Below the pieces are notes generated by a model that made no database searches, was not told the origin of the DNA, and saw nothing but the letters and a program-made list of their open reading frames with translations. DNA of 64,000 nucleotides from Arcuatula senhousia. Its lineage: Eukaryota; Mollusca; Bivalvia; Mytilida; Mytilidae. Shown here one piece after another: positions 1-12,400 of this stretch. The DNA is taken from assembly GCA_963971305.1 (NCBI GenBank), contig OZ020317.1, positions 16,634,001 to 16,698,000 of the forward strand, in the 5' to 3' direction. The first letter of the stretch is position 1. Each line of letters starts with the position of its first letter. The translations under genes were made by a program, and so were the position numbers.

Positions 1-344
1 GTTTTGCCCACCTAACCCCTTAAATGTTCCCCTATATCTAAAACTGCTTAGAAATATTTAATGAGCTGCCATATTTTATTGGAGATAGAAACGATTACCA
101 TTTTTATAATATAAATATAAAACCTTAAGTGAAGTGTAGTAGAGCAAGGAGTTAAAAATATGTAGATAATGAACACCTTATTAAAAACAATATGTAATGT
201 ACATAAGTTACACATAATCATACCATAATATGCCTGCAATTTTTTTTTGCAGTCGTATAAAAACAATCAGCTTGTAGAAAAAACATCACCAAAGGGGGAT
301 AATCAAACCCAAATTTAAGACAACCTTCTTGTTTCGTGTGATAC
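1..344. other. AT-rich intron or flank
   Basis: No coding signal was recognised here. It lies downstream, in gene direction, of the last TACC exon that I can see, so it is probably intron leading to further TACC-domain exons outside the window. Confidence 0.4.
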
Positions 345-412
345 CTGTTCTAACTTCTGTTTTAATTTCTTTATTTCTTCTCCCTTCTCTTCTTTTAGTT
401 TCTCTTTTTCAT
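345..412 (-). CDS. TACC: Candidate TACC coiled-coil exon 11
   Basis: Flanked by a TTTTTAG acceptor and a GTATCA donor. The only open frame is rich in Glu and Lys (EKEKLKEEKGEEIKKLKQKL), as expected for the TACC coiled coil. It enters in phase 1 while the 4507-4689 exon ends in phase 0, so either an intermediate exon is hidden between them or this is not part of the transcript. Confidence 0.5.
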
Positions 413-3400
413 CTAAAAATAAACATGAACAAGTAATGCTAGTGATAAGCTAATCTTAAATTATATATTGTAAAAATTATCTTAGGATATAAACATGTTA
501 TAGTGAAAGTGTAACAGTACAAAAGTACATAAATTAAGGTTAGTGAGGACACCTGTCATGTGACCAAAAACAGCTAAAAATGCAAAAAAACAAGTGCAAA
601 TGTCACAAATACCTTAAAACTTGTGTTAAATAGTTTCATTTAATAAAACTTAATCAAAATAAATTAATTTTAATACATATAAAACAACTATTCCTTCATA
701 AATAAAATTTTCAAATAAAACAAGGGAGATAATCCATTTGAAAAATGGCCAAAAAATTACAAAGATTTGTATTGTAGAAAGAAAAGTAAGCTGGTGACCT
801 CCAGTTTTTATTGTTTTATTTCAAAATATATTGTATTTCATTGATTTTTATCAAATAAAAATAAAATTTAAATTCGTGGATTTTTTCTGCGACAAGATTT
901 TACGCTAATTATTTGGCCTTTCCTATATAATCTATAGTAATTTGGGAAAACTTTGAGCCTTAATTTTGGGAAAACAAGCCTGGAAAGGGGGTCCAATATT
1001 TTTACACAAAATAAAGTATATACCTAATATTAATATATTAAAAAATTTGACATTTTAAATTCAGCATTATTTTTGGGGTTAGGTGTCCTCACTAACCTTA
1101 ATAAATCAATATTCATTATAATTGTTTTAGGGCTGTTCCAGAATTAAATGTGTGTGTGTGTGGGGGGGGGGAAGGTAAGGAGGAACTTTTTTCTTTACCC
1201 CACCACCCATAAAAAAAATAATAAATTTTTATCATTGCTTCTTCACAAAATATTTCTAAAACACCCACCACCCACAATATATGTAATAGAAGTTCCTCAC
1301 GACCACCCCACACGTATGTTAATTCTGGAACAGCCCTTTAATCTTAAATTTGAAAAAAAGTTTGTTTCAAATCATGTGAAAGATAATATCACTTTTTAGT
1401 AGTCATGAAGATACATCTGTTGATTGTACTTAGACATTTAACATCTTTTCACTGAAAACCTATAAATCTAAGGACATACATGTATATGGCCAAAATAACT
1501 TTTAACATGTATACAAAGTTTTTTTAAGCCAGAATATACAGCCTTTGTGATACAGCATGGTCATTTTATATATAGACACAAATGTTATATTACTGAAAGC
1601 TTGAAAACCATCACTAAGTTTTGTTCAGCTTTGTATAGAAGACAAAAATCATTCAACTAAGTAATAATTCATGGCAGCCTATGATTTTTCCTTGAGATTA
1701 TGGTCATTGTTTTCATTTACATTTGTGTGTTTAATTCTTTACAGACATATAGACAAAACAAATGGCTGTCATTTTAAATTTTTGTTTGTTTGTCAAAATA
1801 TAAAATGATATCAATCTATGCTTTATTGGAAATGTGACAAAGGTTGTGTTGGTTCACGAGTGGGTTCATATTTGAATCACACAGAACAAATCCTTATTAC
1901 AATCTTACTGATCAGAACATCTATGGTCTTCTCATACTCTGTCATTATAACCCTAAAAATACAAAATAACATGACGGTATCTTATGAATTTTATTTTGAT
2001 TCTATTGAACAAAAACATTTTTTTCTTTTATTTGTCACATTGAATAATCCAAAGTTTGTGTCCCAAGCCAGGAATCTTAAGCAATGTCTATGTTTTTCCC
2101 CATCCATTTCAAATAATTTGTCCTATGTCCAGATGGGGTTCTTATTTGATTAGTTTTGAATCATATTGCTTTTTGATGCATTATACGGGTCATTCTCAAA
2201 AAATGTCCTTATTTCGTGGCAGTCAAAATATTTCCACGTATAATTGAGTTTAAACAATATCTTTTGTCTTGAGTAAAATATGCACCAAGATGCACTTCTG
2301 ACATAAACAAATAAACACTATCTTTAAAAATGACATGTTAGGGCAATTTTAAAACTCAAAAATTGACCAAAATCGTCTGTCCTATGAGTAAACTTTTATG
2401 TTAAAAGACCATAAAAATATGATAATGTGCAATTAGACTATGGAAATCATAATGGGTTTTTCTTTGGCCATCTATCTGTCTTATCTATAAAATAAAATGG
2501 GATAGACATCATTGAAAAATTTTTTCTAGCGAATCAAAAAATGTTCCCTCTGAAAATGTCTTTGCTGTTACTGGTAGATCTATAGAATTGAAAATAAATT
2601 GTACGTATATCCTTATCAGGCAACAAATAAGGACATAGAAACATCCAAACACATCCATTTATCTAAGTTACAGTTACTTTTTTTAAAAAAAATTACATAA
2701 TTTCATTACAATGTAAAGAATGTAAGCTGAATTGGAGGCGTATTTTTTTCCTTGTCCATAATGTTACCGCGATATCTCAGTGATTATAGAGGTATGTGGT
2801 TGTAGCTGCTATGAGTAAATTTGACATCTTGACAAATCATATCTAAGACCCAAAAGAATGATGAAGACATTTAAGCAAATAATGTTCCCGTAATTCCCTG
2901 ATGTTACTGTTCCCTGATGCTACTGTTAAAAGTGTAACAGGACAGACAAATTATCAGTAAAAGATTCTTTAATTCGTCTTCTTTGTATATGGCTTCTGAT
3001 TTAAAAGCACTAAAATTGCTCTAATCACTGATATTAGCCATATAGAGTGTTATAAATATATTTTCTTTCTCAGAGTTCATGGTTTAAATATAATATTTCA
3101 ACTTGAGAATCGGTAACAGGAGGGACATTTTGACAGTAACAGCGGAGACATTTTGGTAACATACAGGACATGTTTGTAAAGATGAAACAAATCATCTGGT
3201 TTTGCATTATGTTAGTTAGAAAATGGCACAAATACTTTAATACAACAGCTAAAGTTATCGAAACGCAATTGTGTCAATACTTTGGGGAAAAAATTCTTGT
3301 ATTTGTTGCTAAAATAGTGGTAACATCAGAGACAAATAGCCGGTAACATAGTGGACATTCAGTGAAGTTTAACCAGTCATAAAATGCAATGTTTAATGAT

Positions 3401-6400
3401 AAAGATAGCCCATCTACATACATGTAATTTATTAGATATTGCTCCAAAACATGTTATTTATTGCATTAAAATAAACACTTATTGTCAAGAAGTCTTTATT
3501 TATTGCTATTAGTTGTCCGTGATGTTACGCATTGTCCCTGATGTTACCAGTCTAATTTGCTCAATTGTGGTTATACATGACCCTCTGAACAATGATATTT
3601 TGCAACTGAAACTAGTTAACCTTATTGTTCATCATAATGTCAATGAAGAAGTGAAAAATTTGATATGTTAGTTAGTTTTGAACTGTTTGCTGAACTGTTT
3701 AAAATCATTGTCTTATGATGCTCTTGAAAATAAATGTTTGAGCAAACCTTTATTTCTGACGCTTGCAAAGTAGTTGTTCTGTCCCTATGTGGCAAGTTAT
3801 GCATGAATTTAAAAATAAACGATTAAAGCTTTCTTTCATTGCAACGTTTTTTATGTGGTAACCTCAAGGACAGCTAAATCAACCCTGAAGGACAATGACT
3901 CAAAAAAATTCAAAATATAATTATTCGATTTGATTTTTACTCTTTGCTGGTTTTGTTTACTGATATGATAGAGGATACCAATAAATAAATTACAAACTTT
4001 CTGTGAGCAATTCTAATATTCAAGTTTGCCTACCTCGAAATATTTACATAGAGATATCAGAGATCTAGGACCATTTGAAAAAAACAGCAGGCAGCATCCA
4101 ATAGCCACATTGAAGACTGCCGACAGTTTTTCATTGAAAATTTTTAAATTGCAGTTGATTTTTGTATGTTGTGTCCTTAACACTAAATTCACATCTCATT
4201 ATCATTAATCAAATGCCATAAAATATAATGTGGAATTTATTTGTATCTACATTGTATCATAAAAAATAAGAGTGTTTTGTCAAGTTGAAGATGTATGCTC
4301 ATCATATTCATCGAGTGTTTGGCATTCTTAATCTTTTGGATAAAGCACCTCTGATGAGTCTTGAATAACACAATGTACATTAGGAGTAGCAAAATTTATT
4401 GCATGGAACCTTGTAATTTTTATTTCTTTGCATTCTTGTATCATTTGGGACAACCATCTTTGTTGTTAGAAACACAAGACATTCAATAACAATATACACA
4501 ACATACTAACATCATCTCGTCAAAGTTTTTGGATCTGACTTTAGCTTCTTCATTCCGTCTTTTGAGTTCTTCCTCACATTGATGTTTTAACTGAGCCATC
4601 TCTCTATCCTTGGCTAACAGCTTGGATTGGCCTTCCATCAGTATTGCTTGTTGCATTCTCTTAAAGTCTGCATCTGTATATTTTAGCACCTAAAATAAAA
4701 ATGTATCTCCAAACATATTTATTTTAGATACATTAATGCAAAATTCAACTCAACAAAATCTGTACTGAAATTTATAATCATAATACAATATATGTCACAC
4801 TCATGAACACATGTCCATATCTTGTTTGGGACCTCTGACAATATTCAATTTGTAAATTCTGAGCTAATCAAAATACTCCTTGATCTCAGTTGTAAACATA
4901 TACACATTGTTTTTGAGATATACATGTTTAGTCATTAACACTTAAGAGGCACTTCCTTAAAGGAATTGGGGAGAAAAAATGATTATGCAGATCTATTCAA
5001 AGGACCATAATTCCAACAAAATTGTGATGATCAAAATTCTTAGTAAGCTAAGGTTAAGTATTAAATCACAACTGAGAATAGTTATCATCCTCTTACCTCA
5101 ACAATTCCAGAATCAGACTCCTGTATGATGTCAGCCATATTCATTTTTAGATCTTCACCAGATTTTCCCAATCGACTCTGAAATAAAGCCATGTACATTG
5201 CTGTTAAAGAAGAATGTAACATCCTTTTAAATAAAACAGATCAATTTTGTATAAATAAATTTATGTGTCTACATCTAATAGTTAATTGAAGGGGCATCAA
5301 AACATTTTTTCTCACCTAATTCTGAATAAGAGACCCCTAAAAGCCTGAATCTCTCACCTGGTCCTAGGGCTATAAGGGTCTCCTCTATGAGCTTTGACCC
5401 AATGGAGACTTTTGTAGAGTTGAACTTTCTGAAGGTTTAAGCAACCAACAGCTTTTCTTTATCTGCAATACTTATCATTCAATGGGGCATAAACATTAAA
5501 AACAGGATTTTTTACCTTTAAAGAAGCCATAACTCCTACAACAGAGGAGAAGATTTTAGAAAAATTGTTAACAGGATGACAGATGACAGAAGAAGATGAC
5601 AGACGCCATGTCATGGCAATAACTAACACGGACTTTCAGTCCAGGTGAGCTAAAAAGGTCAAATTTGATCATTTTTGCACACACAATTACATTTAATATT
5701 TATCACTAATATTGTTTTTTACTGGAAGAAACATGAAATAAGACTATTCTTGACACAACCTACATAAATCAGCAGCAATTAAAAATCTACAATGGCACAG
5801 CAGCCAGCAGATTTCAATGTGACCACATTGACCTACAGGGTTGTCACTATTTTGTTGTTCAAAAATTCAAGGGTTTTTTCCAGGACTTTTCAAGGGTATT
5901 TAAGTCATTTTCAAGGATGAAAATAGTCAACAAAATTTCAGTCCCCCAATGAAATTTTCTGTGAAACTGCTCAATCATGAACCTTTGATTGTGGAACTAT
6001 CAAATTCCAGGGTTTTTCAAGGATATTTTCATTTTTTTTTTTTAAAATCAAGGTCTTTTCCAGGACCTTGAACTGACAAATGAAATTCAAGGATTTTTCC
6101 AGGTTTCAAGGTTGCGTGGCAACCCTGAACCTATATATTGCACTTTAATCAAAATTTGTATCTGAAATCGGGGCCTGTTTTTTACTGTTGCTAGAGAACT
6201 CACAACATCCATGCTGAATATATCAGGGGACTCTGTCAGGAGATCTTTAGCTGAATCTTTCACTGATGCTACAGGAGTCTTGGCTGGAGTTTTGGCTTTC
6301 CCAGGATGAGTAGGGATGACACTAACATTACGGACAGATGACTTTGGTGGTGTTCCTAATAACAGAAAACTTTCCTCAGCATTGCTGAAAAAAATAACAA

Positions 6401-9400
6401 GCATTTACAAGAAAATGTCTATTTGTATAATTGTTGTAAATTTCAAAGAAATTAGATAACTAGAACTAAAATTATTGTGGGAACACCAAAGTAAACAGAT
6501 AACAATGCACATGATGCAGGACGACAAAAACAACAAACTTTTTAAGTCTGCAAATAATTTTGTTTGTATAAACAGGCCTGGTGGCCTGCCTTGCAAAATG
6601 ACTTTTCTGCAATCACTACATGCACTAAATAATGCAAGGGAATTTAATTTGATTATTTTTTGTTGTTCTTATCATGGTGCACTGTGGATTTATATATTTT
6701 CGTGGGTACCAATTTTCGTGGTTTGATGAAAAAGTACAATATCGTGGAATCTTAAATTCTTGGTTCTGAAGTCTGCAGCAAACACATCAATGTAAAATTT
6801 CCTTTTCAAGGAGTATCAAATTTCGTGGGTCAAGGCCACCCACTAAAACCACGAAATTGATACCCCACGAAAAATGATGAAACCACAGTAATATAGTAAA
6901 TCATAATTATTTCTTTCATGAAAAGATAACCTAAATCTGTAGGTAAACCTGGTTTTGATGAACAGATGGACACCAACACCTTAAATACTATATGCTCTTT
7001 TACTTGTATATGCACATGATGCAGGCATAAAAATGTACATGTATGTATCACTTATTTATGTGTGTGTGTTGGTGTTTAACGCCCTTATCAACGCACCTGG
7101 GCCATGTAGGGCAGTCAGTTTTAATGGTGGAGGAAACCATCAACCTTGGGCGGGTAACTGACAAACCTAATCACATACAGTTGGGGAATATCACTAATTC
7201 AAGAGTCCAAATACGGGAAATATTATACTTGTGAAGAAGCAAAAATTACAATTCACTTATGTGCTACTGGTTTTTACATAAATTGGTTGTACAGTCACTT
7301 GTTAAATATTTCTGGGATCATTCATTGGTTATAGTATAATTCTCGTAAATATAAAAATATCAAGTTTATAGGGTCACTTTTGGGAAAATTTTTGGTTTGA
7401 CTTTTTAGCCATACTTTAGTTCTCGTATTCTCTCAAGCTTCATGCTGGCTCTTCTGACATCAATACTTTGTCGTTTCAGATCTGAAATAAAAAATAAATA
7501 TAGAATATAGGACTTTTTTATTTTGAGATTGATTTTATCACTTGTTTTGGTGAACACGAAGAGTGAACCAAAAAACAAGTGATAAAGTTGATCTCAAAAT
7601 CAAAAAGTCATATATTCTCTTTATCGGTAATTGATTGTGACGTAACGTACTGACCCGATAATTTCGGTGATACACACCTGTTCGTGAGACAGACTTTATC
7701 AGCCAGTACACATCAAAGGAAAAATGTACTAATTACCAAAAAATGAAGTGATAAGGATATTCCAACATTAAATCAAATTATTCTAAACTAGTCATTTCCA
7801 AAAACAAAGGGACTTGCAATGTTTAGTAATAGCCAAAAGTATTCTTTCATAGAAAGCTTCCCCATGCTTTAGTTGTATGCTCTTATATATTTTCGAGTAC
7901 TGGAATATGTGTTGGAAAGTCAGTTTACATATTTCCAGTTTTTTGACATTCTGATCTAAAATGGTGGCTATTTCTAATGCAGTTGATAAGTTTTCCTCAT
8001 TTAGTCATTGTTGTATTATTTTTTGGCTTTATTGTTTTGTTTTTTCAAATTCAATGTCCTACCGGTCTTCCAATTTTTTTACCCCTAGCGTGTCTGATGA
8101 AGGTTAGTCCAGAAAAGCACTTCACACACATTGTATGTTTGTTTTTATCATTTATAAAAATAATATCAATATGTGGATCGTGTCTTTCTGGAACATATTC
8201 CATATTTTTTTGTTTTTAATTTTATTTTTATGTGACTCACCATCTACAGGAAGGTTCACCAGAGGATCAAATTTGACATACAAGGATTGTCTGTTCAGTG
8301 TAGAGGCATTCTTAAACATAAATTACATTTTTTAAATCATTCAGTTTTAAATTTAATACACAACAATCAAATTATGATTACATGAAAACATTATAATTAG
8401 CTGTTAAGTGTAGACATGCAGGGAGAAGCAACCTCTAAGATAAATGTTTTGTTTATCAATAATACATATAGGTATATGGGCCAGTTAATGAAGAATTGTG
8501 ACTTTTAACTCACTGAACAGGAATAGCACTGTGTTGATAAAATTCATAAAATTTTGTACAACAATAAGATAAAACAAAGTATAACACACAAACTCATCTG
8601 GATCAACAGATCATTGTTCAAAAATAATCTGAATTATCAGTGAACTCAATATGTAATGCTTTGTTTATTCATTTATATATAGTTACTTTATGGGTCCACC
8701 ACTGAAAATAAATATGAAGTTTATCTACTAATCTAGACCACCCCAGTTCACTCTTGTTTCAAATTGAGCATGTTGAGTTAATATTGCTAACTGCAGTTGA
8801 GTTGTTTTGTTTGAACTACATAAATTTGTTGTGTGTTTCACTACCGTACTTCATTTAAAATGTGCTTTAGATTAGGTCCACACTTTTACACACCAATACA
8901 ACTTTTACAACTACCAAATATTGCATTCAATGTTATAAATTACATTTCAATAAAATATATATGAAGTATTTGCACAAAATGAATGGTTTATCTTTTAAAG
9001 AATATTCTGCGAATGTAGTAGTCAAGGTGGCATGTGCTAAATGAAACAATATTACCAAAGTACTATTAGCCAATCGAAATGGTCTTTATAATTAGAATGT
9101 AATTATTTTGTTTTATCATTCTCAACATGTTTATCAGATTTTGTCCTTGCTTTTTCAGATTTGTGATATTTGAATGCCTAATTGGTTCTTTAATGCTTCT
9201 CTCTGGTTTAATAAATGTATTGGTATTTATATTTTAGAATTGTTGTCAGATTTCATTACAAACTTACAGTTGCTGCAGATCCAAAGTTTTCTAATGCATC
9301 CCAGGCTGCTGTGTCATTGAATACTAAAAAATAATAAATATATCAGTTAAATTTACAGAAAAACTTGAATAAGAAAAAAATATATGTAAAAATATACATG

Positions 9401-12400
9401 TATGTGGCATACCTAACATGACATATGTTATTAAATTTCACAAGACTCTACTAATTTCACATGTTCCATATCATCGTATTATAGTATATAGTTTCATTAC
9501 ATGTAAAATTGAAGCAATGGTGACTACTTACCATCTGTGGCTGGTTTAAACTGGTCTTCATCAATGGCAAACTGATTATCTGACAAACTAACACTGGCTT
9601 CCCTACACATAAAGATACAGCTTACTATATCATGTTCATATCAATACATATTGTCATTAAAACATGCATGACCTATACATATATATATCTAAATGAATTA
9701 TCTTTATGTTATATGCAATACATTTATGCTAATCAACAGGTTCGTTGGTTGCTACATATTTTTTCCTTTCAAGTAATTATAGCTAAAACAAAGAATGGAA
9801 TAATCCAACTTTTAATGTTCCTCAAAGAATATTACAATAAGTTCAATGTTGTGTTCGAGAATTTCTTAAACATTTGCACTTGATTATGAATTTCAACAAG
9901 TAACTAGAATGGCAGTCTTCCATGGAAGAGGTATGTCACGTGTGTCTTAAAATATTCAGTAAACAGGAAGTAGATGAGTTACAGCAAGATTGCTTTACAC
10001 CATAAAGTACAAATATTCAGTAAACAGGAAGTAGATGAGTTACAGCAAGATTGCTTAACACCATAAAGTACTGCCAAATATCAAGGAGCTGTGTCATGTA
10101 GTTGCCTAGAAAACTGAGACAGAATTTTTGTGACGCCGCAGGAGAACGATGCAAGAGGACAATGGAAAACAACGGATAGTGTCAAAGCTACTCCTATATG
10201 TACAAGTTGTTCATTATTATTGATTCACAAATCATGTGTATATCTACATTATATAATGCCATATATTCATGACAGCTATCTTTCTTTTTAAAATCAAAAA
10301 GAAAAAACTTTGATGCACTTTTTAAGTATCTAAACATCTCAAAATTAAATGTGCATTATTGACTGCTTAATTAAGTACTTACTTCGATGAGGCTTGTTCT
10401 CTACAAGATGTGTCACTGACTAGTTTCTGCTCTGAAGGACTATTAGGAATCTTAGTTTTAGTAGCAAATGGGTCTTCTTGTTTATCAGGAGATACTGCAA
10501 TCTTAGTTTTGGTAGCAAAAGGGTCTTCTTGTTTATCAGGAGATGCAGCAATCTTAGTTTTAGTAGCAAAAGGGTCTTGTAGTTTATCTGGAGAGGCTGC
10601 AATCTTAGTTTTGGTAGCAAAAGGGTCTTCTTGTTTATCTGGAGAGGCTGCAATCTTAGTTTTTGTAGCAAAAGGGTCTTCTTGTTTATCTGGAGAGGCT
10701 GCAATCTTAGTTTTTGTAGCAAAAGGGTCTTCTTGTTTATCTGGAGAGGCTGCAATCTTAGTTTTTGTAGCAAAAGGGTCTTCTTGTTTATCTGGAGAGG
10801 CTGCAATCTTAGTTTTTGTAGCAAAAGGGTCATCTTGTTTATCTGGAGAGGCTGCAATCTTAGTTTTTGTAGCAAAAGGGTCTTCTTGTTTATCTGGAGA
10901 GGCAGCAATCTTAGTTTTGGTAGCAAAAGGGTCTTCTTGTTTATCTGGAGATGCTGCAATCTTAGTTTTTGTAGCAAAAGGGTCTTCTTGTTTATCTGGA
11001 GATGCTGCAATCTTAGTTTTGGTAGCAAAAGGGTCTTCTTGTTTATCAGGAGATGCTGCAATCTTAGTTTTGGTAGCAAATGGGTCAACATCATTTCTAG
11101 GTGAAGCAGCAATTTTTAACTTTGTAGCAAATGGATCCTCTTCCTTTTTTGCTGGAGACAAGACAACTTTTGATTTAGTCACAAAAGGATTTTCCTCATC
11201 AACTTTTTCTGGTGAATTTGCTACTTTAGATCTTGATACAAAAGGATTTTCCATGTCAGACTGGCTACATGGGTCTCCATTCAGAGGTTTGTTATCGCCC
11301 TTGACTGGTGAGTTGCAAACTTTAGATTTTGTATCAAAAGGGTTCTCAACTGTTGCAGGAGATATACAAACACCTGACTTGGTTACAAAAGGATCCTCAC
11401 TATTAGATACCAGTGGACTATTTATAATGTTAGATTTTGTAGCAAATGGATCGTCACATAAGTTTGCTTCTGTAACAATGTTAGGTGATTCTGCTATTTT
11501 TGTTTTTGTCACAAAAGGGTTTTCTTCTACCAGAGAATCTGAGGTTGCAGTCTTTAGTTCAGATGTTGACATACAACTGATGTCCTTTGGTGTTACAAGA
11601 TCTTCCTCCAGAACTGGTGGACCACTTAGACTGGGAGAGTTCGCTACCTTTGATTTGGTTATAAATGGATCTTCATTCTTTGTTGGTGTATTGACAATGT
11701 TGGACTTTGTTGCAAATGGATTTACATCTTCTCTCAATGGAGAGTTGTCAACTTTTGCCTTTGTTGCGAATGGATTTTCATCCTCCTTCAGAGGAGAGTT
11801 TGCAACATTTGACTTGGTAGCAAACGGATCCTGATCAGCAGGTTTATCAAGAACTTTTTCTTCTGTTAATGTTAATTGGGTATTTTCATTCAAAAGATCC
11901 TCCTCTAATGTTAAATTCTCCTTAAGTGCTGCAAAGGGATTGTTTTTCATGTTCTGTGAATCAATTGATGGTGACTTAACAAGGTTTGATAAAGCATGTG
12001 GATCTTTTCCTTTGTTAGAATCATCATCAGGTTTATCATTCGGGGGATTTTCAATAAGTGTCTTTTCTAGGTCATTTTTTCCTGAGTTTTCAATTATTGT
12101 ATCATTATTGTTATTCTTGTTCTCAACAATGGTTGCATCAGCCTCTCCAAAAATCACTGTTTTGTTGTCACACAGTGAAATGTCTTCTAGTTGTATGTCA
12201 GAGAGAATATCTGGATCTTCAGTATCAATGCCTGTTGTTTTTACTAATGGGGATAATGCTATACCTCCCTTGGTCATAAAAGGATCGATCTCATCTATAT
12301 TCTCAAAATCTATGGAATATGACCCAGACTTAGCTTTTAATTTTGGAGATTCATTTTTAATCTTTAGTTCTTCGACTTCACCCTTTTCTAAATCATTGTT

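Larger units (their letters stand above)
413..4506. other. Large intron of the TACC gene
   Basis: AT-rich DNA with no convincing exon. It holds a TTAA-flanked MITE, a foldback MITE, a cluster of short repeated GGTAAC/GGACA phrases and a dispersed repeat, listed separately. One small exon is predicted somewhere here from the phase mismatch but was not found. Confidence 0.5.

Noticed and set aside
10436..11098. CRISPR-like array
   Set aside because: Direct repeats with no unique spacers, coding in phase, in an animal gene.
10410..11834. 474-codon plus-strand open frame and other long frames over the same segment
   Set aside because: It is antisense to the TACC repeat exon. A 51-bp unit (multiple of 3) free of stops in one frame stays open in every copy. 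No plus-strand splice or start logic supports it.
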